This document shows positions 34,197 through 43,215 of a DNA stretch of 64,000 bases, in pieces (position 1 is the first letter of the stretch; each line of letters starts with the position of its first letter). Both the position numbers and the translations under genes were made by a program. The DNA comes from Paraburkholderia phytofirmans OLGA172 (GTDB lineage: Bacteria; Pseudomonadota; Gammaproteobacteria; Burkholderiales; Burkholderiaceae), in NCBI RefSeq assembly GCF_001634365.1, contig NZ_CP014579.1, forward strand, positions 2,666,001 through 2,730,000. The letters run 5' to 3'. Under the pieces are notes generated by a model. The model was not told the DNA's origin. It made no database searches and worked only from the letters and a program-made list of their open reading frames with translations.

Positions 34197-35353
34197 GAGA
34201 AACGTGGTGCACGGGCCTTCGACTGCCTGAACAGGCAATTCAGACACGCGAGCATTTTTTGATCAGAACATGACATATATCTCCGGGCGCGCATACGACC
34301 ACCAGGTCTAAGCCAGGAACCTGGTCTGCCCCCTAAGTAGTTGAGCCGCCATGCGCAAAAAAGCGCAACGCTTGACAGGTGCCGAATGTAGCTTCCCAAG
34401 TCCGGCTCGAATAACATCGAAACCGCCATGTGACCGATTACCAGGCTTGCGAGCACATCTATGGCACCCGTTCCGGTTCCTTCCACGCGGTCAGATGTTC
34501 GACCGAACACGGAGCCGACTGCGATCCATACGAATACCAGCATCAGGAATTCCTTTGGTCCCGGATAAAACAGAACCGGAATGTTCAGCTTCAGGATTGC
34601 GTAGACGTAGTCCACGCAGAAAGCAGCAAACGAATTCGGCTCGAGCAGGTTGTAGAAACCTGTGCGCGCGCCATAGGGCGAGCCGGCGACGAGATAGTCG
34701 ACAGCCATATCGCGCGGATGCAACAGAACGTAGTACGCGGCGTCCGGCAACATATACAGCCCCGCCACAACTGCAAGGATCAGAACCGTCTTCAGTCGCA
34801 GCGATGCTCGACGGAATATCCACGCGCCAATGGCAATCGCAAGGATCAGCGCAAAATAAATCCGTACCGTCAACGCGTACCCCGCATAGAGAGCAACTGC
34901 GGCGACTATGACATTCCGCACCCGCCATCTCCGGCCGATCAGAATAAGCGCGATAGACATCAGAACGACAAGCGTGTCTTTGCTGGCAACGAATAAATTG
35001 AAAAACACGCACGGCGCGATCAGCACCGTATTCAGCAACAGACCGCCAAGCCGCTTCGAATATCCGAACATCAGCCAGATGAACAAGGCGCCAATACCCA
35101 CAACGAAAAGGTTGGTGCCGATATTACCGAGCGAAGAATAAAACTTCGCGACCGCGTCGAAAGAGGTGTCCTGATATGTACTTGACCCACCAATCTGCGA
35201 CTGAATCTTGCCTGAGTCGCGGAACACGAACTCAGGCAAGAACATGCTGGCTTTCCAATACATCGTCATATACAACAGGATCGCAAGACTGGCGATCAAC
35301 CGAACGACACCATTGCTAAGCCGCGGGCCGGTATTGAGTACCTTACGGAGCAT
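34193..35353 (-). CDS. Putative exopolysaccharide polymerase (Wzy-like)
   Basis: This 386-residue protein is an integral membrane protein with about ten helices and a long periplasmic loop region in the second half (VDYLVAGSPYGARTGFYNLLEPNSF). No conserved family motif is readable, as is normal for Wzy polymerases, so the call rests on topology and position between the flippase and hydrolase genes of a Wzx/Wzy-type locus. Its start overlaps the flippase gene by 11 bp and its stop overlaps the hydrolase start. Confidence 0.6.
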   Translation of the reverse strand: MLRKVLNTGPRLSNGVVRLIASLAILLYMTMYWKASMFLPEFVFRDSGKIQSQIGGSSTYQDTSFDAVAKFYSSLGNIGTNLFVVGIGALFIWLMFGYSKRLGGLLLNTVLIAPCVFFNLFVASKDTLVVLMSIALILIGRRWRVRNVIVAAVALYAGYALTVRIYFALILAIAIGAWIFRRASLRLKTVLILAVVAGLYMLPDAAYYVLLHPRDMAVDYLVAGSPYGARTGFYNLLEPNSFAAFCVDYVYAILKLNIPVLFYPGPKEFLMLVFVWIAVGSVFGRTSDRVEGTGTGAIDVLASLVIGHMAVSMLFEPDLGSYIRHLSSVALFCAWRLNYLGGRPGSWLRPGGRMRARRYMSCSDQKMLACLNCLFRQSKARAPRFS

Positions 35354-36632
35354 GAACAACCTCTCTATTGACCGCTTCAGCTTCGGGTACAGCACGGGCA
35401 CGCATCACGAGAAACGCCAATATCGCTACGATCCCAGTACTCGCTGCCAGGTGCGCCAGCGCCGCGCCCGTTGCGCCTAGCCGCGTCACCAATATCCATT
35501 CCCCCGGAATGCTGATGGCCGCTACGACAGCCATTGCAACGGCGACCTGCTTGCCCAGGCGCAGTGCGACTGCGCCACTCCAATAAACGTCTGCGATAGA
35601 CCGGAGGACGAAGGAGACCAGCAGAATGCCCAGCATCGTGAGTTCATGACTACCGGCGGGCTCGCGGGCGACGCGGAAGATCGGCTTGTAAGCGATCAGA
35701 ATCGCGGTAGCGGCAATCATCGTGATGCCAACGGCAGACCGCATCGAAATTTGCAATGTCGCCCTGAAGTCGCCGCCGGCCTCACTCAACGAGCGTACCA
35801 ACCGTGGTCCGGCCGTCACTACGATCGTGGCATAGGCGATCGTCTGGATAGCGTTCGCGATTGACCACGCAAACACGTAGCGGCCGAGCGAATCAGCAGA
35901 GATCACACTGCTCGCGAGAAATCGCTCGCCGTATTGCAGACCAGAGAGTACGGTGGTCGCGACAAAGAACGGCAAGCCCGCCACCCACACTGAGCGAACG
36001 CCGCCCACCTTGCGCGACACCGGCTGCGCCAACCCTACCTCACGCCTCTGACGCCAGATGCACCAGCATGCCGCAAGCGCGGCAATGACGTTCGCCCCGC
36101 ACCAGAGCGCGAAAACTGTTTCAACTGAAAGGAGCACACCGGTGAGCAAACCAGGAATCGCGACACCGGCCCACGCACCCGTACGAATGAAAAGCAGCAG
36201 CGCGCCCAGGCGCGGCCGATGCAGCGAAAAAACATAAGACGTCGTCTCAAGCCCAATATGCTCAGAGAAGGCCACCAACATCACGCCCCAGAGAACGCCA
36301 GGTGGGATTCGACGAAACACATCGAAGCCCACACAGTTGTGCACAGTCAAGACGACGACGGCGATCGCCGCGTAGACGGCACAATAGAGCAGCAGTAGAC
36401 GGCCCGCGTCCTGAATCGCGCCTGCCGGGTTCACAGCGCTCAATCGCCGGTTCATTTCGGAGCTGAATCCTAGTCCGAGCAATTTGGACGACACAACCGA
36501 TACTGCGAGCGCCAGACCGTAGTCGGCCACAGCTGCGAATCCGAGCATACGGGCGACGACGATCGTTAGCGCGAATTTCAGCGCTAGCGACGTGATGCGA
36601 AAGGCGAGCCGGACGAACAGGTGCATCACCAT
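35343..36632 (-). CDS. Polysaccharide flippase (Wzx/MATE-like)
   Basis: The 429-residue protein has about 12-14 membrane helices with the pattern of oligosaccharide flippases of the MOP superfamily: FALTIVVARMLGFAAVADYGLALAVSVVSSKLLGLG at the N-terminus and later FVATTVLSGLQYGERFLASSVISADSLGRYVFAW. It would flip the undecaprenyl-linked repeat unit to the periplasm. It begins 6 bp after the pyruvyl transferase gene. Confidence 0.8.
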   Translation of the reverse strand: MVMHLFVRLAFRITSLALKFALTIVVARMLGFAAVADYGLALAVSVVSSKLLGLGFSSEMNRRLSAVNPAGAIQDAGRLLLLYCAVYAAIAVVVLTVHNCVGFDVFRRIPPGVLWGVMLVAFSEHIGLETTSYVFSLHRPRLGALLLFIRTGAWAGVAIPGLLTGVLLSVETVFALWCGANVIAALAACWCIWRQRREVGLAQPVSRKVGGVRSVWVAGLPFFVATTVLSGLQYGERFLASSVISADSLGRYVFAWSIANAIQTIAYATIVVTAGPRLVRSLSEAGGDFRATLQISMRSAVGITMIAATAILIAYKPIFRVAREPAGSHELTMLGILLVSFVLRSIADVYWSGAVALRLGKQVAVAMAVVAAISIPGEWILVTRLGATGAALAHLAASTGIVAILAFLVMRARAVPEAEAVNREVVHAP

Positions 36633-36638
36633 CCCGCG

Positions 36639-37793
36639 CTATGAGCCTCGCGCGGCCCGGAGCTCGGCAAGTATCCGTTCCCGTGCAACACGGATGCGCT
36701 CGAAGCCAGAGGAGGTGTTCGCCCAAAAATTGCGAATCGCACCCGGCGTCAGGATCGTCGCAGCAACTTTCTCGGGGTCGAAGTCAGCCGCGTTGACCAC
36801 CCAACCGTCCAGTCCGAGGTCGGAATACGCACCGAAACCTTTGCGTTCATAGCTAAGGTGGTAAGAAGGAACGCCACTCAGCACTGACTCGAGCGAGCCG
36901 TGCAAGCGGACCGACACTACGAAGTCCGGCGTATCCGTGGCCAGCATTTCTTTCAGCGACATAAGGTCGCCGTCGACGCCGATGCTCCGGTAGTACGCCA
37001 GGTCGTCGTTGCCTCGGCCCCTACTCTGCACGGCAAAGCTGATCCGGCATGTCTGCCTCAACCGTTGAATCAGCCGCTGCGTGGCGGTCTCGTACCGTTC
37101 CCGCTGCTGCATCGACCATTTCGGCGCCCGCCGCAGGACGAATGCCACGTGAGCCACGCTGGTGCGAGCCTTCTCCGCTCGCTCCATGATCTGTGCGCTG
37201 CGCCGCTCGAAGTCCAGCACAGCCAGATCAGGCGCGCGACGGGTGTTCGCGTTGCAGGCGAGGAAGGAGACCGAGCGGTCATCTCGAACGAACACGCATG
37301 AAAACCCTGCGAGCATTCCTATGAGATGCGAGCGCAACGGCTTCGCCGGCATCGAAGGTCCAATGCTTTGCGGCAAGTACACGGTCGGCTTGCCCGACAG
37401 ACACGCTGCACGCATCTGCAGCAGGTGGCCCACTTCCAGTTTGAGGGCTTCCATGTAGTTACGCGCACGCAAGTATCCCCCGCCGACACCCACGAGAAGA
37501 TCAGCCGAGGCCAGAATCCGCAACAACTCGCGCGCCCGGCTATTCTTGCCGATCGGCAGCGCCATACTGACCGCGCCGGCAATACGGGAGATACCAGCTT
37601 CCGCAAGAACCGGCGCCGGATGAACATCGGAGTATTGGGAGAAGGAAGCCGGATCAGCAGCAATGATCGATACGCGCGTCATCTCCCCAAAGGCCTCCTT
37701 CAAAAGGTCGATCGACAGGTCGACGAGCAGGCCATCTCCAGAGTTCTTCGAGCTGTACGCGTGAAGGAGGACCACATGCGTGTTTTTCGGCAT
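36639..37793 (-). CDS. Polysaccharide pyruvyl transferase family protein
   Basis: The 384-residue protein starts HVVLLHAYSSKNSGDGLLVDLSIDLL, the typical N-terminal block of the WcaK/AmsJ/CsaB pyruvyl transferase family. It also shows LLVGVGGGYLR, PTVYLPQSIGPS and the C-terminal VSVRLHGSLESVLSGVPSYHLSYERKG block. These enzymes add a ketal-linked pyruvate from PEP to a sugar, giving the polymer negative charge. The gene overlaps the glycosyltransferase stop by one base (TAATG). Confidence 0.88.
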   Translation of the reverse strand: MPKNTHVVLLHAYSSKNSGDGLLVDLSIDLLKEAFGEMTRVSIIAADPASFSQYSDVHPAPVLAEAGISRIAGAVSMALPIGKNSRARELLRILASADLLVGVGGGYLRARNYMEALKLEVGHLLQMRAACLSGKPTVYLPQSIGPSMPAKPLRSHLIGMLAGFSCVFVRDDRSVSFLACNANTRRAPDLAVLDFERRSAQIMERAEKARTSVAHVAFVLRRAPKWSMQQRERYETATQRLIQRLRQTCRISFAVQSRGRGNDDLAYYRSIGVDGDLMSLKEMLATDTPDFVVSVRLHGSLESVLSGVPSYHLSYERKGFGAYSDLGLDGWVVNAADFDPEKVAATILTPGAIRNFWANTSSGFERIRVARERILAELRAARGS

Positions 37794-39031
37794 TAATTGG
37801 TCTCCTTCATAAGTAGACGTTTGTATAGATTTGCGGTTCGTTCAACCATCGCTGTAGCTGAGAATCGCTCGACGGCGCGCTCGCAGTTACGGCTCATGCG
37901 TTCGCGCATCATTGGGTCCTGGGCAAGCGCCGCCGTCGCGTCCGCGAAAAGGTTTGTGTCGTCTTCATTGGGAACAACAAAGCCGATCTGTTCCGCGTCG
38001 ATCAATTCCGCCGCTCCGGACACCCGGGTAGACACAATCGGGATGCCGGCCGCCATTGCCTCGAGGACGACATAGGGAAAACCTTCGTAGCGGCTTGGAA
38101 GCGCAAAGATGTCAAAGGCGGAGAAAAAACGGCGTGCCTCTGGAATCAACCCAAGCAAGCGTATGTTCGTGGGAATGCTCTCTTCGCTCACGCCTGAAAC
38201 GCTGCCGAAGTCACCAGGACCCATCACCGCAAAAATGACGTTGTCCACGCCCCGCTCGAGGAGGCACTGTGCGACCCGCACGAGCCGATCAACGCCCTTC
38301 TGGAAATCCAGACGACCCACAAAGCCGACAACAACAGCGTCATGCGGCAAACCGAGTGCAACCCGCGCTTCAATCGACGGAAGCAACGCAGGCGCAGGCA
38401 CGCCGTTGAAAATCGTTTCGATGCGATCCGCTGGAATACGCAACACCTGCCGCAAATGTTCCGCTTCGTCGACGGAAACCGCGATGAGGCGGTCGCTCCG
38501 AACACGACCGAGGAAACCTTCGATCAGCCCATAAAACCGCCGTTGTGCTCGCGGCAAATACGGATTCAGCGTGTAGACAGCGTGCGGCGTGTATACCTGC
38601 TTCCACGGTCCAATGCACATCCGCGCGAGCGCCCCTGCCTTCGAACTGTGGCTGTGAACGATGTCCGGCCTGATCCTGTGCAGGCACCTGGATAGTTGGG
38701 CGAAGGCGATCATGTCAGCGCTGCCGACCGAGCGGCGCATCGGCACACGATGAACCGTATCGCATTGCGCGAGCAGGTCCTCGGTGAGAATCACTCCGTC
38801 GAAACGGGCTCCAATCGGGACGATTAGATGGATGTCGAAGCCGCCGCAAGCGCGCAGGCCGCGCACCATATCAGCAATATGGACGGCTACGCCGCCACCG
38901 GCCGCTTCAACCACGAGCGCCACCCGCAAAGGAGGCGATCCCAAGTCTCGACGAACCTGCAATGCGCCAAAAAAAATGCCGCCATCCGCCGACCGTGACC
39001 GCTCGGCGCTACCTACCGTACTGACTTCCAT
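37793..39031 (-). CDS. Family 4 glycosyltransferase (GT-B)
   Basis: The start MEVSTVGSAE at 39031 overlaps the Wzc stop by one base (TGATG); longer starts would lie inside wzc. The 412-residue GT-B protein shows the glycine-rich N-terminal loop VVEAAGGGVAVHIADMVRGL, VHSHSSKAGALAR, the nucleotide-binding GFVGRLDFQKGVDRLV, and the E-x7-E motif region in ALPSRYEGFPYVVLEAMAAG. It transfers a sugar to the lipid-linked acceptor. It is the only glycosyltransferase visible in the locus apart from the priming enzyme. Confidence 0.88.
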   Translation of the reverse strand: MEVSTVGSAERSRSADGGIFFGALQVRRDLGSPPLRVALVVEAAGGGVAVHIADMVRGLRACGGFDIHLIVPIGARFDGVILTEDLLAQCDTVHRVPMRRSVGSADMIAFAQLSRCLHRIRPDIVHSHSSKAGALARMCIGPWKQVYTPHAVYTLNPYLPRAQRRFYGLIEGFLGRVRSDRLIAVSVDEAEHLRQVLRIPADRIETIFNGVPAPALLPSIEARVALGLPHDAVVVGFVGRLDFQKGVDRLVRVAQCLLERGVDNVIFAVMGPGDFGSVSGVSEESIPTNIRLLGLIPEARRFFSAFDIFALPSRYEGFPYVVLEAMAAGIPIVSTRVSGAAELIDAEQIGFVVPNEDDTNLFADATAALAQDPMMRERMSRNCERAVERFSATAMVERTANLYKRLLMKETN

Positions 39032-41319
39032 CACTGCCCCTGACCAAGACGGGTCAGCAGTTGACGCCAGCGGGTCGTCAATGCAGGGCGCGGGTCTTCG
39101 TAGCAATACTGCACGTATCGGTAACCACCATTCTTACGGTTGTAGCTCCGTCGTCCGGACTTTGGATCGAGACCATTGAGAAGCGCACCGCTAACAGCGA
39201 CTCCAGCGTGCGCGAACTGCCTCACAGATTCCGTCAACTCCCCAACGCGCGTATGACCGGCCCGAGCAACGAGCATCACTGTCGCGCAGTGCTCCGCTAG
39301 CACTACCGCGTCGACCGCGGCCAGAACCGGCGGCGAATCGACGAGTACCACGTCGTAATCGTGTGCGCTGTCTTCAAGAAGTTGTCCTACGCGCTCGTGC
39401 ATCAGTATCTCGGCGGAGCTAGGCGGCAGCACACCGGTGGCGATGAAGTCAAGATTCGGAACAACGCTGCGATGAATGACCTCATCAAGAGAGAGTGCCC
39501 CCGTAATGACGTCTGTCAGACCCCGCGCGCGTTGTCGACCGAAGTATTCGTGGAGATAACCCCTGCGAAGGTCGCCGTCAATCACCAGCACTCGCTTTCC
39601 GCTCGTTGCCAGCAGTGCCGCGAAATTCGCGGATACGAAGGATTTGCCGACACCAGGCGAGGGGCCGGAGATAAGGATCACGTTATTTCTTGCGTTCGAC
39701 ATCGCGAACTGGAGTGCCGTGCGCATGCTTCGCAGGCTTTCGACGGCCGGTTCGCGAGGAAAGGCTTCAACGAGCAAGCGAACGTCCGAAGCGTGGTCGA
39801 TATCGTTCCGATTGATCTGCCTTTGGTGGCGTGACTCCGGGATCGTTGCGTACACGTGCAAACCGACATGACTCTCAATCTCGTCCGCTTCGGCAATCCC
39901 CGCGAACAAAAAATTGTGAACGAACGCGAAGCCGACACCCAACAGCAGTCCGAGCAACGCACCCGCAGCGATCGTTACGGACCGGTTAGGAAATGCGACG
40001 TTTTCGGGAATGACAGGCGTGTCGACAACGCGCACACTTCCGGTCTTGCCTGCCTTGATCAATTTCAGCTGCTGCACATTGTTCAGCAACGCCGTGTAGA
40101 GATCGGTCGCTACCTTGACATCGAGCATCAAACGTACTGCGTCCTGTTGTACGTCGGGCAAGAGCCTCATTTGCCGATCAAACGCACTTTGCTGAGAACG
40201 AAGGGTGGCGATTTGCGCGTTAAGCGCAATCACTTCAGGATGCGAACTCGTGAACCGCGAAGCGAGCTCATCACGCTTCTGCTGCAATTCAAGCATCCGC
40301 GTTCTGGAATCCGCAGTCTGCTGAATGGCGATCCTGGCTTCCTCCTGCAAATCGACGGTGCCCTGCTTCTTTCGCATCTGCGTGTAGCGCGCTTCAGCGT
40401 CCACCAACTGCTTTCTGAGCAGCGGCACCTGCGTATCAAGAAACGCGAGAGATTGCGCCGCTTCAGCGGCCTTGCGTTCGACGTTCTGCTTCACGTAGTA
40501 GCGGCCAATCGCCTGCAACTGGTCCCGAACCAACACTGGATCTGCTGCGGTGAGGGTTGCAATGAGAACGCCCGACGACTTGATCTTCTCCTGAATTTCC
40601 AAGCCCTTCTGCATGCTCATGATCGTGTCAAGCCGGGATTTCCGGGTCAGCTTGAACTTCGTGCCGGGTGCGGCGTTGAACGACTTCACAAGCAACGTCA
40701 TTGGCCCACTGCCCGTCTGGAACACCTCGGCCGCGCCGACCCGACCGGTAACGGCCTCATCAAGATCCCAACCGGACAGACGGTAGCGGTCACCGGAAAG
40801 CACCGTGAGCGCGAACTGATCACCTTCCAACCGCTTTGGCACATCGAACTGAACGATGTCGGCGCTTTCCGTGCCCCATGCCCAGCCCCCGATACCCAGG
40901 ACACCTGGACGCATCACAGCGTCATTGAACCCGGATATGAAATTGCCGATCAACGGAAACCGGCGTGGGTGCACGACAATGTAGCTACGCAATTCGTCGA
41001 CGACACTGGTCACGACGAGCCGCGACGCCATGATCTGCTGCTCGGCCGACGTGGGCGAGTTGTAGTCGAAAAGCGACGACACGTTGCCCAGCAAACTCTG
41101 CGCAGCAGCCGAGCCGCTGCCGTCTCCTACCTGAACCGAGATATCCGCCTGATAGCGCGGAGGGAACAGAAAGGCGAATGCCGTCGCAAGCACGAGGCAA
41201 CAGAGGCAAATCTTGAGAATGACCCATCGGTACTCGACAAACACATCCAGTACCCCGATCAGGTCAATCTCATCATCTTGTTTTAACGCCTCGCTTTCGG
41301 GCGATTGCAACGGTTTCAT
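39031..41319 (-). CDS. wzc: Wzc-type polysaccharide co-polymerase/BY-kinase
   Basis: The 762-residue protein has a Wzz domain between two membrane helices (about 32-52 and 430-450) with a long periplasmic coiled-coil region. A cytoplasmic BY-kinase follows: Walker A GPSPGVGKSF (~residue 555), A' VLVIDGDLRRG and B VVLVDSPPVL. The C-terminus carries a tyrosine cluster (SYNRKNGGYRYVQYCYEDP), the autophosphorylation tail. Cycling with the Wzb phosphatase controls chain length and export. It fits between wzb and the glycosyltransferase in the operon. Confidence 0.92.
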   Translation of the reverse strand: MKPLQSPESEALKQDDEIDLIGVLDVFVEYRWVILKICLCCLVLATAFAFLFPPRYQADISVQVGDGSGSAAAQSLLGNVSSLFDYNSPTSAEQQIMASRLVVTSVVDELRSYIVVHPRRFPLIGNFISGFNDAVMRPGVLGIGGWAWGTESADIVQFDVPKRLEGDQFALTVLSGDRYRLSGWDLDEAVTGRVGAAEVFQTGSGPMTLLVKSFNAAPGTKFKLTRKSRLDTIMSMQKGLEIQEKIKSSGVLIATLTAADPVLVRDQLQAIGRYYVKQNVERKAAEAAQSLAFLDTQVPLLRKQLVDAEARYTQMRKKQGTVDLQEEARIAIQQTADSRTRMLELQQKRDELASRFTSSHPEVIALNAQIATLRSQQSAFDRQMRLLPDVQQDAVRLMLDVKVATDLYTALLNNVQQLKLIKAGKTGSVRVVDTPVIPENVAFPNRSVTIAAGALLGLLLGVGFAFVHNFLFAGIAEADEIESHVGLHVYATIPESRHQRQINRNDIDHASDVRLLVEAFPREPAVESLRSMRTALQFAMSNARNNVILISGPSPGVGKSFVSANFAALLATSGKRVLVIDGDLRRGYLHEYFGRQRARGLTDVITGALSLDEVIHRSVVPNLDFIATGVLPPSSAEILMHERVGQLLEDSAHDYDVVLVDSPPVLAAVDAVVLAEHCATVMLVARAGHTRVGELTESVRQFAHAGVAVSGALLNGLDPKSGRRSYNRKNGGYRYVQYCYEDPRPALTTRWRQLLTRLGQGQ

Positions 41320-41350
41320 TGTGTATAAAGATAGGTATTTTTACCGGCTG

Positions 41351-41857
41351 TCAGGATGGCGATTCGCCGAGAACGGGAGCAGACGTCACACGTCCCCCGG
41401 ATAGGCCCGCGATGCGCGCGGCCCATCCTTCGACTCCGGCTTCGATGAGCCTTAGGCTTTCTTCGAATGCCGCGCGGCCTTTGCGATACGGATCGGGGAT
41501 ATCGAACCCCGCGTCTGAATGGCGAGGCGCCCCTGACATATCGCCGAGTCGATAGACGCGTCCATAAATGGACGCGAACCGATGCTCAAGTTGCTGCCGC
41601 TGGAGACGGTCCATCACGAGTACGAGGTCGGCGGTAGCGGGCATCCATGTCACCAGTTGACGCGCACGGTGGGACCGTATATCGAGGCCTCGTTCGCTCA
41701 TCAGGCTCACGGCGACTGGATCGGCTCCGTAACCGATCAACGCCGTAATGCCGGCGGACTCCACCGTTACCGACTCGATACGCCGCGCGAGAAGGGCTTC
41801 TGCCATCGGACTGCGGCAGACGTTTCCCGCGCAGACAACCAGCACGCGCTTTATCAT
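41351..41857 (-). CDS. wzb: Low-molecular-weight protein tyrosine phosphatase (Wzb)
   Basis: The 168-residue protein starts MIKRVLVVCAGNVCRSPMAEALL, containing the CX5R phosphate loop (Cys9 to Arg15), and has the general-acid aspartate in DIPDPYRKG. It is expected to dephosphorylate the tyrosine tail of the adjacent Wzc kinase. Its ATG overlaps the wza stop by ATGA, and wzc follows after about 30 bp. Confidence 0.92.
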   Translation of the reverse strand: MIKRVLVVCAGNVCRSPMAEALLARRIESVTVESAGITALIGYGADPVAVSLMSERGLDIRSHRARQLVTWMPATADLVLVMDRLQRQQLEHRFASIYGRVYRLGDMSGAPRHSDAGFDIPDPYRKGRAAFEESLRLIEAGVEGWAARIAGLSGGRVTSAPVLGESPS

Positions 41858-43056
41858 TTTGCGATCACCCCGGCCGTCAAACCCGTGCTGATTAACGGCA
41901 TCAACAAACTCAACACACGATTGAAGCGAACGAGGCCGCTGCCGTCGACATACACGACGTCTTTGGGTTGCAACTCAAAATCCTTGGCGAGCAGCATCGC
42001 GACCGGCGACCTGCCGTCGAGGTGAAACACCTGCGGCGTCCCTGACAACGAGCCGCGGACCACGAACATCTGCGCGGCATCGGCGGTGGATGCATTCACG
42101 CTGCCAGCCTGCGAGAGAGCGTCCGCGAGCGTGATGCGGCCGGTTCTGCGTGGAATCGCTGAGACCGGCTTGTTGACCTCGCCCATCACATACACGTCGT
42201 TTTCGTCGCGCGACGCGACGCGCAGCAAATCGCCGGGCTTCAGATAGAGTCGCGACGGACTCACGCCTCGCGCTAGCAGCTGCGTCAGGTTCACTCGATG
42301 TGACTCGCCGTCGCGCACGAGCACGAGGTCGCTTTGGTCGGCGGCTTCGCTAAAGCCACCGGCGCGGCCGATTGCTTCGTAAAGTGTCATGGGCACGTCA
42401 TTGACCGCGAGTGCGCCCGCGCTACGCACTTCGCCGTCAACATAGACCTGATGCGCCCGGTAAGAGGCCATGCGCACAGTCAACTGGGGTTTGACGAAGT
42501 ACTTCGCAAGCGCGCCGGTCAGGCGCTGCTGGATCTCATCGGTACGCTGGCCGGCCACGTGCAGCGTGCCTGCATACGGAAACGTTAGACTGCCGTTCTG
42601 ATCGACGATGAATCCGGACAGTGGATCGCCGGGTCGCGCCGACGACTGCGTTTGTGAAGAACCCAGTGCGGCCGCGAACTCCGGATGATCCCAGACGACG
42701 ATTTGCAGCACGTCGCCGGGCCCGACGGTATAAGCTTGGGGCGCTCCGGACAGCAACTGCGAAAGCTCAGCTTGCTGTTGCTTCTGACTTTGCGCGAGGC
42801 GCGAGATCAGTGACGCGTTGACCTCGGTTATAGCAATATCCGGCGTGTTAGAGGTCGCATCGGCCTTCTCATCTGCCGAACCTTCGCCGGCGTCTCCAGT
42901 TGGGGTGGAAGCGCCGTAAGCACTCGGCATTTTTTGTACACGGGACGTCTCCATTCGCATCCCCGGCGCCCCCGCGCATGCGCTAGTCAACAGGGTTACC
43001 GCCGCCATCAAGGCACCAAGCCGATAGACCGGCCTCGTTCGAATTACCGCTAACAT
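41854..43056 (-). CDS. wza: Wza-type outer-membrane polysaccharide export lipoprotein
   Basis: The start MLAVIRTRP gives a lipoprotein signal with lipobox LTSAC (Cys26). The 400-residue protein carries the Poly_export domain (YTVGPGDVLQIVVWDHPEF, then GFIVDQNGSLTFPYAGTLHVAGQRTDEIQQRL) and two SLBB domains (VYVDGEVRSAGALAVNDVPMTLYEAIGRAGG; VYVMGEVNKPVSAIPR). It forms the outer-membrane channel for the polymer. It lies first after the priming transferase, from which a hairpin-containing spacer of 160 bp separates it. Confidence 0.93.
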   Translation of the reverse strand: MLAVIRTRPVYRLGALMAAVTLLTSACAGAPGMRMETSRVQKMPSAYGASTPTGDAGEGSADEKADATSNTPDIAITEVNASLISRLAQSQKQQQAELSQLLSGAPQAYTVGPGDVLQIVVWDHPEFAAALGSSQTQSSARPGDPLSGFIVDQNGSLTFPYAGTLHVAGQRTDEIQQRLTGALAKYFVKPQLTVRMASYRAHQVYVDGEVRSAGALAVNDVPMTLYEAIGRAGGFSEAADQSDLVLVRDGESHRVNLTQLLARGVSPSRLYLKPGDLLRVASRDENDVYVMGEVNKPVSAIPRRTGRITLADALSQAGSVNASTADAAQMFVVRGSLSGTPQVFHLDGRSPVAMLLAKDFELQPKDVVYVDGSGLVRFNRVLSLLMPLISTGLTAGVIAK

Positions 43057-43176
43057 CGTGTTCAACCTATTCTTCAAGCAAGCGGGCCGTAGCACCACTC
43101 TCGCTGCCCCACATCAGGCAGACAGGATTCATATTCCATTGAGATGGAAGCCAGCTGACCCACCAGGTACTGCCAC

Positions 43177-43209
43177 GCCTTCTGGCGTCCTCGCGGAACG
43201 CCAGAAGGC
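43177..43209 (-). other. Perfect 11-bp hairpin between the priming transferase gene and wza
   Basis: GCCTTCTGGCG (43177-43187) and CGCCAGAAGGC (43199-43209) are exact inverted repeats around an 11-nt loop, starting 6 bp after the stop of the upstream gene on the minus strand. No U-run follows, so it may be an mRNA-stability or partial attenuation element setting different levels for the priming enzyme and the export genes. Confidence 0.6.
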
Positions 43210-43215
43210 TACGCA

